Positions 8,109 to 15,203 are shown, counted from the stretch's first letter. The stretch is DNA of 15,465 nucleotides from Selenomonas sp. (GCF_024699275.1 NZ_JAILPX010000148.1:1-15465), one strand, 5' to 3'. Numbers and translations: made by a program. Notes: a model not told the origin generated them from the letters alone.

Positions 8109-8137
8109 TTGCAGGATTTTGGTGGCTTTTGTAGAAT
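8109..8137 (+). promoter_or_regulatory. Candidate sigma-A promoter of rfbD
   Basis: TTGCAG (8109-8114) and TAGAAT (8132-8137) are 17 bases apart, each close to the consensus. Transcription would begin near 8144, giving a leader of about 48 bases before the ATG at 8192. The rest of the mtaB-rfbD gap (7974-8108) holds only the hairpins listed separately. Confidence 0.65.
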
Positions 8138-8191
8138 TATGACTAGCATTGAGTGAATCAATAGTTAAAATGTGTGGAGAGGATGTTTCTG

Positions 8192-9055
8192 ATGAAGGTT
8201 TTGGTCACGGGGGTGACTGGCCAGCTAGGTCATGATTGTGTCAATGAATTTATGGAGCGCGGTATTGCTGTGCGGGGCGTATCCAGCAAGGATTTTTCTC
8301 TGACAGATGGTCCGGCGGTAAAAAAATACATCAAGGAGTATGGACCGGATGTGGTTCTTCATGGAGCTGCTTATACAGCCGTGGATAAGGCAGAGGATGA
8401 GCAGGAGCTGTGTATGGCGGTCAACGCTGAGGGCACCCGGTATATCGCAGAAGCTTGTGCTGAAATCGGTGCCAAGATGATTTACATCAGTACGGATTAC
8501 GTTTTTCCCGGGGATGGGGATGTACCCTATGATGTGACGGCGGAGAAGGGACCGCGGAATGTTTATGGACGGTCTAAACTCAAGGGCGAGGAAGCGGTAC
8601 AGGAATTACTGACAAAATATTTTATCGTGCGCATTTCCTGGGTTTTTGGCATCAATGGGAAGAATTTTGTCCGGACTATGCTGAATCTGGCTAAGAATCA
8701 TAAGGAGCTTACGGTGGTGGGGGACCAGATCGGTTCGCCGACCTATACCCGGGACTTAGCTGTGCTGCTGGCTGACATGGCCAAGTCGGAGAAGTATGGA
8801 ATCTATCATGCCACTAATGAGGGATTCTGTTCCTGGGCTGAGTTTGCCGGGGAAGTATTCCGGCAGGCAGGCAAGGAGGTTCAGGTTACACCGGTGGATT
8901 CTGCGGCCTATCCCACTAAGGCTGTGCGTCCCCATAATTCCCGTATGAGCAAGGAAAAATTGCTTCAGGCAGGTTTTCGGCCACTGCCCCGCTGGGAGGA
9001 TGCTGTGGGGCGCTATCTGATTGAATTACAGAATGAATCCACGCTTCTGGGGTAA
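8192..9055 (+). CDS. rfbD: dTDP-4-dehydrorhamnose reductase
   Basis: RfbD (RmlD) reduces dTDP-4-dehydrorhamnose with NAD(P)H to dTDP-L-rhamnose, the last step of making the rhamnose donor for cell-surface polysaccharide. The 287-residue protein belongs to the extended short-chain dehydrogenases. Nucleotide-binding TGVTGQLG is at 6-13, GAAYTAVDKAE at 58-68, STDYVF at 100-105, and the catalytic pair Y125/K129 is in VYGRSKLKGEE. The ATG at 8192 is chosen because GGAGAGGA (8176-8183) lies 8 bases before it and the family starts MKxLVTG; the in-frame GTG at 8174 and ATG at 8183 are less likely. The rfbA, rfbB and rfbC partners are not in the window, and it appears to be a single-gene unit with its own promoter. 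A related SDR epimerase activity is less likely. Confidence 0.9.
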   Translation: MKVLVTGVTGQLGHDCVNEFMERGIAVRGVSSKDFSLTDGPAVKKYIKEYGPDVVLHGAAYTAVDKAEDEQELCMAVNAEGTRYIAEACAEIGAKMIYISTDYVFPGDGDVPYDVTAEKGPRNVYGRSKLKGEEAVQELLTKYFIVRISWVFGINGKNFVRTMLNLAKNHKELTVVGDQIGSPTYTRDLAVLLADMAKSEKYGIYHATNEGFCSWAEFAGEVFRQAGKEVQVTPVDSAAYPTKAVRPHNSRMSKEKLLQAGFRPLPRWEDAVGRYLIELQNESTLLG

Positions 9056-9066
9056 GCAATTTATCA

Positions 9067-9095
9067 TTGAATTTGTGGCAGGTTTGTGGTAAACT
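9067..9095 (+). promoter_or_regulatory. Promoter of the ileS T-box leader
   Basis: TTGAAT (9067-9072) and TAAACT (9090-9095) are separated by exactly 17 bases, placing the transcription start near 9102, just ahead of the T-box stem I. It begins 12 bases after the rfbD stop, and no terminator for rfbD is seen in between. Confidence 0.7.
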
Positions 9096-9101
9096 ATGAC
9101 C

Positions 9102-9351
9102 TGTTAATGTGTAAATGCGTTGATGAAGAGAGTAACCTTTGGGGAAAGCTTTAGCGAGCCGGGGCAGGTGTGAGCCGGTAGTGAGTAGACAGAGGAGAAA
9201 ATCACTTTGGAGCAGCGGGCTGAAAATCCTTTGGGGACAGTAAGCTTCGCCGGTATTCCCCGTTACGGAATAGCGTATGATGGTACGTGAAAAAATAGGT
9301 GGTTTATAAGTGTAGTATACCTGCATCCTGTTTTTGGGGTGCAGGTTTTTT
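9102..9351 (+). promoter_or_regulatory. T-box riboswitch (Ile, AUC specifier) controlling ileS
   Basis: T-box leaders bind uncharged tRNA and allow transcription of amino acid genes when that tRNA is not charged. Seen here: GATGAAGAGAGTAA (9120-9133) with the AGUA element of the specifier loop; the distal stem I motif GCGAGCCGG near 9152 and GGTGTGAGCCGG near 9167; helix CCTTTG/CAGAGG flanking the specifier loop; then AAAATCACTTTGG, placing the specifier ATC (Ile) at 9201-9203 with the usual following A. CCGTTA near 9260 fits the stem II pseudoknot region. A GCGTA/TACGT hairpin (9273-9288) fits stem III. The T-box is AGGTGGTTTATAAG at 9297-9310, with TGGT (9300-9303) complementary to the ACCA end of tRNA-Ile. 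This T-box departs from the usual AGGGTGGNACCGCG after the TGGN. The terminator is listed separately. Exact 5' end is inferred from the promoter. Confidence 0.9.
9319..9351 (+). terminator. Regulated terminator of the ileS T-box
   Basis: ACCTGCATCC (9319-9328) pairs with GGGTGCAGGT (9337-9346), including one G-U pair, followed by TTTTTT (9346-9351). The 5' arm includes the CCT at 9320-9322 that would pair with AGG (9297-9299) in the competing antiterminator, so the two folds exclude each other as expected for a T-box. Confidence 0.9.
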
Positions 9352-9373
9352 GTTTATCAGAGGAGGAGTTCGC

Positions 9374-12300
9374 TTGTACAGTAAGGTAGACACCAATTTG
9401 AACTTCGTGGACAGAGAAAAGGAAGTTCTGAAATTCTGGAAGGATAACAATATTGCCCAAAAGGCCATCGACCAGCGGGAAGGCTGCGATACCTTTACCT
9501 TTTATGATGGCCCTCCAACGGCTAATGGCAAGCCCCATATCGGTCATGTATTGACCCGTGTCATCAAGGATATGCTGCCCCGTTATCAGTCCATGAAGGG
9601 CAAGAAAGTATTGCGTAAGGCTGGTTGGGATACCCATGGCCTGCCGGTGGAACTGGAAGTAGAAAAGCTTGTGGGCATCAACGGTAAGGAACAGATTGAA
9701 GAATATGGCATTGAGCCGTTCATCAAAAAGTGCCGGGAATCCGTTTGGAAGTACAAGGGCATGTGGGAAGAGTTTTCCGATGTGGTTGGCTTCTGGGCGG
9801 ATATGGAGCATCCGTATATCACTTATGAGAATGACTTTATTGAATCCGAATGGTGGGCACTCAAGGAAATTTGGAATAAGGGCCTCCTCTATAAAGGGCA
9901 TAAGGTCGTACCCTACTGTCCGCGCTGCGGCACTCCGTTGTCTTCTCACGAAGTAGCACAGGGCTATAAGGATGTCAAAGAGCGTTCCGCCATGGTCAAG
10001 TTCAAGGTTAAGGACGAAGATGCATACTTCCTGGCCTGGACCACGACCCCCTGGACGCTGCCTTCCAACCTGGGTCTCTGCGTAAATCCGGAAGTGGATT
10101 ATGTAAAAATCAAGGTTGACGGCACGGTTTACTACATGGCTGAAGCCCTCGTGGATACGGTATTTGAAGGTGTCGAGGGCGAACGTGAAGTCCTCGCGAA
10201 ATGCAAGGGTAAAGACCTCGAATACCGCGAGTATGAACCGCTCTATGATTATGCTGTCGGCAAGCTCAAGAAAAAAGCCTTCTTCGTGGTTTGCGATGAC
10301 TATGTTACGACTTCCGATGGTACGGGTATCGTTCATATCGCCCCGGCTTTCGGTGAGGACGATAACCGCGTCTGCCGCAAGTACGATATGCCGTTTGTGC
10401 AGTTCGTCAACAACAAGGGCGAAATGACGGAAGAAACCGATTGGGCTGGCGTATTCGTCAAGGACGCAGACCCGCTGATTATCGACGATCTCAAGAAGAG
10501 CGGCAAGCTCTTCAAGGCACCGAAGTTCGAGCATAGCTATCCTCATTGCTGGCGCTGCGATACGCCGCTCATTTATTATGCCCGGGAAACCTGGTTCATC
10601 AAGATGACGGATGTTAAGGATAAGCTTATTGCCAACAACAATAAGGTTAATTGGATTCCTAAATCCATTGGTGAAGGTCGTTTCGGAGACTGGCTGGAAC
10701 ATGTCCAGGATTGGGGCCTTTCCCGTAACCGTTACTGGGGAACGCCACTGCCGGTTTGGGAGTGTGAATGCGGTCATCAGCATGCCATAGGTTCCATTGC
10801 CGAACTCAAGGAAATGTCCGATAATTGTCCCGATGATATCGAACTGCATCGTCCTTATATCGATGCGGTAACCATTAAATGTCCGGAATGCGGCAAGGAA
10901 ATGCATCGCGTGTCCGAGGTAATCGACTGCTGGTTTGATTCCGGCTCCATGCCCTTTGCCCAGTGGCATTATCCCTTCGAGAACAAGGAGATCTTTGAAA
11001 AACGCTTCCCGGCAGATTTCATTTCCGAAGCCGTTGACCAGACCCGTGGCTGGTTCTACTCCCTGATTGCTATTTCCACCCTGCTCTTTGATGAAGCCCC
11101 CTATAAGAATGTCATTGTATTGGGACATGTTCAGGATAAGGATGGCCGTAAGATGAGCAAATCCAAGGGCAATGCCGTTGACCCCATGGAAGCTCTGGGC
11201 CAGCATGGTGCCGATGCCATTCGCTGGTATTTCTATAAAAACAGTGCTCCCTGGCTGCCCAATCGTTTCCATGATGATGCAGTACAGGAAGGTCAGCGCA
11301 AGTTCATGGGCACCCTTTGGAATACCTATGCGTTCTTTGTGCTCTATGCCAATATCGACAACTTCGATGCTACGAAATATACCCTGGATTATGATCAGTT
11401 GCCGGTTATGGACAAATGGGTGCTGAGCCGCCTCAACACCATGGTTAAGGAAGTGGATAACGACCTGTCCAATTATAAGGTAACGGAAGCAGCTAAGGCT
11501 TTGCAGGGCTTTACGGATGACCTGTCCAATTGGTATGTGCGCCGCAGCCGTTCCCGCTTCTGGGCTAAAGGTATGGAGCAGGATAAGATCAATGCCTATA
11601 TGACCCTTTGGACGGCTTTGGTTACTACGGCGAAAACAGCTGCGCCCATGGTACCCTTCATCACGGAATCCATCTATCGCAATCTGGTTTGCAGCATCGA
11701 CAAGACTGCTCCAGAGTCTGTACATCTGGCAGACTTCCCCACGGTCAATGAGGCCTGGATTGATGAGGAATTGGAAAAGAACATGGAACTCGTTCTGGAA
11801 ATCGTCGTCCTGGGCCGTGCTTCCCGTAACGAAACCAATATCAAGAACCGTCAGCCGGTAGCCCATATGTATGTGAATGCCGAACGAGAACTGCCTGCCT
11901 TCTTTAAGGAAATCGTGGAAGATGAGCTCAATGTGAAAGAGGTTGTCTTCAAGGCGGATATGGAAGAATACCTTTCCTATAGTTTCAAGCCGAATTTCCG
12001 CGTGCTGGGGCCGAAGGTAGGCAAGCAGATTGGTGCAGTCAAAGGGGCATTGGCAAAACTCAACGGACACAAGGCCAAGACGGAATTGGATTCCACGGGC
12101 AAATTGGTGGTGGCTCTTCCGGATGGAGAAGTTACCCTGACTGCCGAAGATGTGGAAGTATCCATGGCCCAGACAGAAGGCTTCAATTGTCAGCGCTATA
12201 ATGGCGTGACTATTGCGCTGGATACCACGCTGACGGAAGAACTTCTGGAGGAGGGGTTTGTCCGGGAAATCATCAGCAAGGTGCAGACCATGCGCAAAGA

Positions 12301-12493
12301 AAATGGCTTTGAAGTCACCGATCACATCAAGGTCAGCCTTTCCGGCAATGAAAAATTGCAGGATATCGTTGCTAAGAATGAGGACTACCTCAAGGAAATC
12401 ACCCTTGCAGATGAAGTAAATTATGGAAAACTTTCCGGTACGGAGAAGGAATGGAACATCAACGGAGAGAATATTACAATAGCGGTAGAATAA
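9374..12493 (+). CDS. ileS: Isoleucyl-tRNA synthetase, long (type 2) form
   Basis: IleRS charges tRNA-Ile in the cytoplasm and edits misactivated valine. The 1039-residue protein is longer than E. coli IleRS (about 938) and fits the type 2 (eukaryote-like) group. The HIGH box is canonical at 55-58 (GPPTANGKPHIGH), and KMSKS is at 593-597. The CP1 editing domain lies between. Cysteine pairs C182/C185, C392/C395, C464/C466 and C503/C506 are seen; the last two pairs could form a zinc site just before VIDCWFDSGSMPF. The long C-terminal region covers anticodon binding. The start is TTG at 9374, with AGGAGG at 9361-9366; an in-frame GTG at 9299 lies inside the T-box and terminator and is rejected. 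Expression is set by the Ile T-box. The csoR-like gene starts 3 bases after the stop. Type 2 enzymes are known to be poorly inhibited by mupirocin. Confidence 0.97.
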   Translation: MYSKVDTNLNFVDREKEVLKFWKDNNIAQKAIDQREGCDTFTFYDGPPTANGKPHIGHVLTRVIKDMLPRYQSMKGKKVLRKAGWDTHGLPVELEVEKLVGINGKEQIEEYGIEPFIKKCRESVWKYKGMWEEFSDVVGFWADMEHPYITYENDFIESEWWALKEIWNKGLLYKGHKVVPYCPRCGTPLSSHEVAQGYKDVKERSAMVKFKVKDEDAYFLAWTTTPWTLPSNLGLCVNPEVDYVKIKVDGTVYYMAEALVDTVFEGVEGEREVLAKCKGKDLEYREYEPLYDYAVGKLKKKAFFVVCDDYVTTSDGTGIVHIAPAFGEDDNRVCRKYDMPFVQFVNNKGEMTEETDWAGVFVKDADPLIIDDLKKSGKLFKAPKFEHSYPHCWRCDTPLIYYARETWFIKMTDVKDKLIANNNKVNWIPKSIGEGRFGDWLEHVQDWGLSRNRYWGTPLPVWECECGHQHAIGSIAELKEMSDNCPDDIELHRPYIDAVTIKCPECGKEMHRVSEVIDCWFDSGSMPFAQWHYPFENKEIFEKRFPADFISEAVDQTRGWFYSLIAISTLLFDEAPYKNVIVLGHVQDKDGRKMSKSKGNAVDPMEALGQHGADAIRWYFYKNSAPWLPNRFHDDAVQEGQRKFMGTLWNTYAFFVLYANIDNFDATKYTLDYDQLPVMDKWVLSRLNTMVKEVDNDLSNYKVTEAAKALQGFTDDLSNWYVRRSRSRFWAKGMEQDKINAYMTLWTALVTTAKTAAPMVPFITESIYRNLVCSIDKTAPESVHLADFPTVNEAWIDEELEKNMELVLEIVVLGRASRNETNIKNRQPVAHMYVNAERELPAFFKEIVEDELNVKEVVFKADMEEYLSYSFKPNFRVLGPKVGKQIGAVKGALAKLNGHKAKTELDSTGKLVVALPDGEVTLTAEDVEVSMAQTEGFNCQRYNGVTIALDTTLTEELLEEGFVREIISKVQTMRKENGFEVTDHIKVSLSGNEKLQDIVAKNEDYLKEITLADEVNYGKLSGTEKEWNINGENITIAVE

Positions 12494-12496
12494 TCT

Positions 12497-12826
12497 ATGG
12501 AACATAAACATACCCATGTGTTGGCGGATGGTACGATCGTCACTCATTCCCATGGTCATACGCATAGTCATGCCCACACAAAAGCAGTGCTGAATCGGAT
12601 GTCCCGCTTGATCGGCCATTTGGAATCCATAAAAACCATGGTGGAAAATGGCCGGGATTGCAGCGAAGTGCTGGTTCAGTTATCTGCGGTAAAGAGTGCC
12701 ATCAACGGAGTCAGTAAAATTATTCTCAAGGATCATTTGGAGCATTGCATTGTGGATGCAGTGCGGGAAAATGACCAGAAAACGTTGGAACAGTTGAATA
12801 AAGCCATAGACCAATTCCTCAAATAG
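12497..12826 (+). CDS. CsoR/RcnR-family metal-sensing repressor with His-rich N-terminus
   Basis: This 109-residue all-helical protein belongs to the CsoR/RcnR/FrmR family (DUF156), tetrameric repressors that release DNA on binding a metal or reactive electrophile. The core starts near residue 30 (AVLNRMSRLIGHLESIK). C55, H80 and C84 have exactly the spacing of the Cu(I) ligands of Mycobacterium tuberculosis CsoR (Cys36, His61, Cys65). The first 28 residues are an extension with nine histidines, including HSHGHTHSHAH at 17-27, resembling nickel/cobalt or zinc chelating tails. Copper sensing is the first guess, but nickel or cobalt cannot be excluded. No strong ribosome binding site precedes the ATG, which lies 3 bases after the ileS stop, so translation is probably coupled to ileS. 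No metal exporter gene is adjacent, so the targets lie elsewhere. Confidence 0.85.
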   Translation: MEHKHTHVLADGTIVTHSHGHTHSHAHTKAVLNRMSRLIGHLESIKTMVENGRDCSEVLVQLSAVKSAINGVSKIILKDHLEHCIVDAVRENDQKTLEQLNKAIDQFLK

Positions 12827-12872
12827 GATTGAACAGACTGCTGCATGTGATAAGAGAAGGGAAGCGTGTTGT

Positions 12873-13241
12873 ATGGAACAGTTAGAAATCAAGCAGATTT
12901 TGAGTGATGCAGGTGCTGATTATAACAAAGGATTGGAACGTTTCATGGGAAATGTGGCCCTTTACCACAAATTTCTGTTGAAATTTCTGGATGATACTTC
13001 CTTTGCTTCGTTTAAGGAAAGTTTTGCTGCAGGCGATTTGGAGTTAGCCGGGAAAACTGTTCATACCCTGAAGGGAACAGCAGGCAATCTGAGCCTGATG
13101 CGGCTCTATGGAGCAGCTGATGAAATGGTGCAGGCCATTCGTGGGGGAAAGTCTATGGTAGAGCTGGAGCCATTAGCTAAGCAGGTGAAAGAGGTTTACG
13201 AAGAAACCTGTAATGCTATTCGGACAAGTTTGCGCGCATAA
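12873..13241 (+). CDS. Stand-alone histidine phosphotransfer (Hpt) domain protein
   Basis: This 122-residue protein is a single four-helix Hpt domain, which carries phosphate between response regulator receivers and histidine kinases in phosphorelays. The phosphoacceptor is H64 in the family motif HTLKGTAGNL (64-73), with the Lys and Gly that normally follow it. No kinase, receiver or membrane part is fused to it, and no two-component gene lies in the window, so its partners are unknown. The ATG at 12873 is preceded by GAAGGGAAG (12856-12864). It follows the csoR-like gene by 46 bases with no terminator, so it may be the last gene of the ileS transcript. A role in a c-di-GMP or chemotaxis relay would be guesswork. 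Confidence 0.82.
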   Translation: MEQLEIKQILSDAGADYNKGLERFMGNVALYHKFLLKFLDDTSFASFKESFAAGDLELAGKTVHTLKGTAGNLSLMRLYGAADEMVQAIRGGKSMVELEPLAKQVKEVYEETCNAIRTSLRA

Positions 13242-13271
13242 GTAAATAGTTTACAAAAATCCACAAAAAAC

Positions 13272-13300
13272 TTGCAAATTCAAGGATCTTGTGTTATCGT
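13272..13300 (+). promoter_or_regulatory. Candidate leuA promoter with inverted repeats
   Basis: TTGCAA (13272-13277) and TATCGT (13295-13300) lie 17 bases apart. The -10 box is a modest match, so confidence is limited. A perfect inverted repeat TCGTA-GTA-TACGA (13297-13309) overlaps the -10 box and presumed start site, and CTTG/CAAG (13271-13284) overlaps the -35, so an operator is possible. Another inverted repeat GTAAA/TTTAC (13242-13254) lies just after the hpt stop. Confidence 0.5.
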
Positions 13301-13345
13301 AGTATACGACACGAGGAAACGCGTAACTTTGCATATTGGTAAGGT

Positions 13346-13389
13346 AAATCCCTTCGTCTCCTTGTTTGAGGAGATGGAGGGATTTTTTT
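13346..13389 (+). terminator. Intrinsic terminator (probable attenuator) before leuA
   Basis: The 17-base arm 13346-13362 (starting AAATCCCTTC) pairs throughout with 13369-13385 (ending GGAGGGATTT), with two wobble pairs and a six-base loop, followed by seven T (13383-13389). The leuA ribosome binding site starts 6 bases later, so leuA mRNA from the upstream promoter must pass it. ACGAGGA (13311-13317) can pair with TCCTTGT (13359-13365), which would open the top of the hairpin and could act as an antiterminator. Confidence 0.88.
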
Positions 13390-13407
13390 GATATGGAGGG
13401 GAAGCCG

Positions 13408-15078
13408 ATGAAGAATTATCAGAAGTACAGCAAGGGGTATTTCATGCCGCCGGAGCTGGACTTGGAATGGGTAAAAAAAGATGCTCCGGATAAGGCACCG
13501 GTATGGTGCAGTGTGGACATGCGGGACGGTAATCAGGCGTTGATCATTCCCATGAATCTGGACGAAAAACTGGAATTTTACAAAATGCTGTTACGCGTTG
13601 GCTTCAAGGAGATTGAGGTGGGCTTTCCAGCAGCTTCGGAAACGGAGTATGAGTTCCTGCGTCGTTTGGTGGAGGATAATCTTATTCCCGACGATGTGAC
13701 CATCCAGGTATTGACCCAGGCCCGGGAGCATATTATCCGCAAGACCTTCGAGGCGCTGAAGGGGGTAAAGAATGCCATTGTACATGTTTATAATTCGACG
13801 TCAGTGGCTCAGCGCGAGCAGGTGTTCCGCAAATCGAAGGAGGAAATCAAGCAGATTGCTGTGGATGGCGCTAAGCTCCTTAAGGAGTTAACCGAGGAGG
13901 CCGGTGAGAATTATCGCTTTGAATATTCGCCGGAATCCTTTACCGGTACAGAGCCGGAATATGCACTGGAGGTCTGTAATGCCGTGTTGGACGTCTGGCA
14001 GCCAACGGCAGACAGAAAGGCCATCATCAATCTGCCGGTAACCGTGGAAATGTCCATGCCCCATGTTTATGCCATGCAGATTGCTTATATGAATAAGTAT
14101 CTTAAATATCGTGATAATGTGGTGCTTTCCCTCCATCCGCACAATGATCGCGGCTGTGGTGTGGCGGATACGGAAATGGGACTTTTGGCAGGGGCTGACC
14201 GCGTGGAGGGAACCCTGTTTGGCAATGGTGAACGGACGGGTAATGTGGATATCGTGACGGTGGGCATGAACATGTTTGCCTTAGGGGTTGACCCAGGACT
14301 GGATTTTTCCCATATGTCGGAACTGGTGGATACCTATGAACGTTTAACCCGTATGCAGGTCAGCTATCGTCAGCCCTATGCGGGCAAACTGGTCTTTGCC
14401 GCGTTCTCCGGATCCCATCAGGATGCCATTGCCAAGGGGATGAAATGGAAGGACGAAAAGAATCCCGACAAGTGGACCCTGCCTTATCTTTACATTGATC
14501 CGCAGGATGTGGGTCGGGAGTACGATGGTGATGTTATCCGCATCAACAGCCAGTCTGGTAAAGGCGGTGTGGGCTTTATCATGGAGCAGAAGTATGGCAT
14601 CGATATGCCCAAGAAGATGCGGGAAGACTTTGGCTATCGCGTGAAATCCGTTTCCGACCACAAACATAAAGAGTTGATGCCTGATGAAATCTATCAGATC
14701 TTTCAGCACGAATATGTCAACGTCAGCGAGCCTTATGAGCTGGTGGATTTCCTGCTGAAGAAGGAGCCGGATGGAACGCGCTCTGGTACGGTGGATATCA
14801 AGGTCAATGGCCAGCCGGAAACCTTTGTGGCCAAGGGGAATGGCCGGTTGGATGCCGTGTCCAATGCTTTGCAGAAAAATTTGGGAATCCAATATAAGGA
14901 TCTTACCTATAGTGAACATGCACTGGAAATTGGCCAGCATTCCCGGGCCATTGCTTATATTGGCATAAAGGATGAAAAGGGGACAAATCACTGGGGGGCT
15001 GGGATGGATACGGATATCATCACCGCATCCATTCAGGCGTTGTTCAGTGCAATCAATCGCATGAAAGCGGATAAGTAA
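13408..15078 (+). CDS. leuA: 2-isopropylmalate synthase (LeuA, yeast-like type 2)
   Basis: LeuA condenses acetyl-CoA with 2-oxoisovalerate, the first committed step of leucine synthesis. The 556-residue length and sequence fit the longer LeuA2 subgroup shared with actinobacteria and yeast. The TIM barrel opens with VWCSVDMRDGNQAL (32-45), with R39-D40 catalytic and metal-binding. HPHNDRG (243-249) provides metal-binding histidines, and GNGERTGN (272-279) follows. The C-terminal part (about 430-556) is the regulatory domain where leucine normally binds for feedback inhibition. The ATG at 13408 is used because GGAGGGG (13395-13401) sits 6 bases upstream. In-frame starts at 13366 and 13393 fall in or beside the terminator hairpin. 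The rest of the leucine operon is not here, and an S2 gene follows after a terminator. Control by attenuation is suggested by the upstream terminator. Confidence 0.95.
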   Translation: MKNYQKYSKGYFMPPELDLEWVKKDAPDKAPVWCSVDMRDGNQALIIPMNLDEKLEFYKMLLRVGFKEIEVGFPAASETEYEFLRRLVEDNLIPDDVTIQVLTQAREHIIRKTFEALKGVKNAIVHVYNSTSVAQREQVFRKSKEEIKQIAVDGAKLLKELTEEAGENYRFEYSPESFTGTEPEYALEVCNAVLDVWQPTADRKAIINLPVTVEMSMPHVYAMQIAYMNKYLKYRDNVVLSLHPHNDRGCGVADTEMGLLAGADRVEGTLFGNGERTGNVDIVTVGMNMFALGVDPGLDFSHMSELVDTYERLTRMQVSYRQPYAGKLVFAAFSGSHQDAIAKGMKWKDEKNPDKWTLPYLYIDPQDVGREYDGDVIRINSQSGKGGVGFIMEQKYGIDMPKKMREDFGYRVKSVSDHKHKELMPDEIYQIFQHEYVNVSEPYELVDFLLKKEPDGTRSGTVDIKVNGQPETFVAKGNGRLDAVSNALQKNLGIQYKDLTYSEHALEIGQHSRAIAYIGIKDEKGTNHWGAGMDTDIITASIQALFSAINRMKADK

Positions 15079-15100
15079 AAGGGCAGCATGCTTGCCAATA

Positions 15101-15131
15101 AACACCTTCTCTTTACCGGAAGGTGTTTTTT
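15101..15131 (+). terminator. Intrinsic terminator of leuA
   Basis: AACACCTTC (15101-15109) pairs perfectly with GAAGGTGTT (15119-15127) around a nine-base loop, followed by TTTTTT (15126-15131). It begins 22 bases after the leuA stop and separates leuA from the rpsB promoter. Confidence 0.93.
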
Positions 15132-15203
15132 ATTGGCTGTACGTACCTATGAGGATGTTGTGGGGATATTTTTTTGTCTGGTAAAAAAATATTTTTGCAG
15201 CTA

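Noticed and set aside
9276..9288. TGGTACGTG near 9281 considered as the T-box sequence
   Set aside because: It fits better as part of the stem III hairpin (GCGTA/TACGT). AGGTGGT at 9297 has the right place before the terminator and the AGG able to pair with CCT of the terminator arm.
9299..9373. An N-terminal extension of IleRS from GTG 9299
   Set aside because: The 25 extra codons are the T-box and its terminator, not protein. The TTG at 9374 has the ribosome binding site and matches the usual IleRS N-terminus.
9263..12619. A 1118-codon open frame on the - strand opposite ileS
   Set aside because: It lies in the register exactly aligned with ileS codons and exists because ileS lacks TTA, CTA and TCA. 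It has no recognisable domain and no ribosome binding site, whereas ileS is a certain gene. Similar shadows oppose glnS, the transporter and leuA.
13366..13407. An N-terminal extension of LeuA from TTG 13366 or ATG 13393
   Set aside because: These starts lie in or just after the terminator hairpin and have no ribosome binding site, while ATG 13408 has GGAGGGG at a proper distance.
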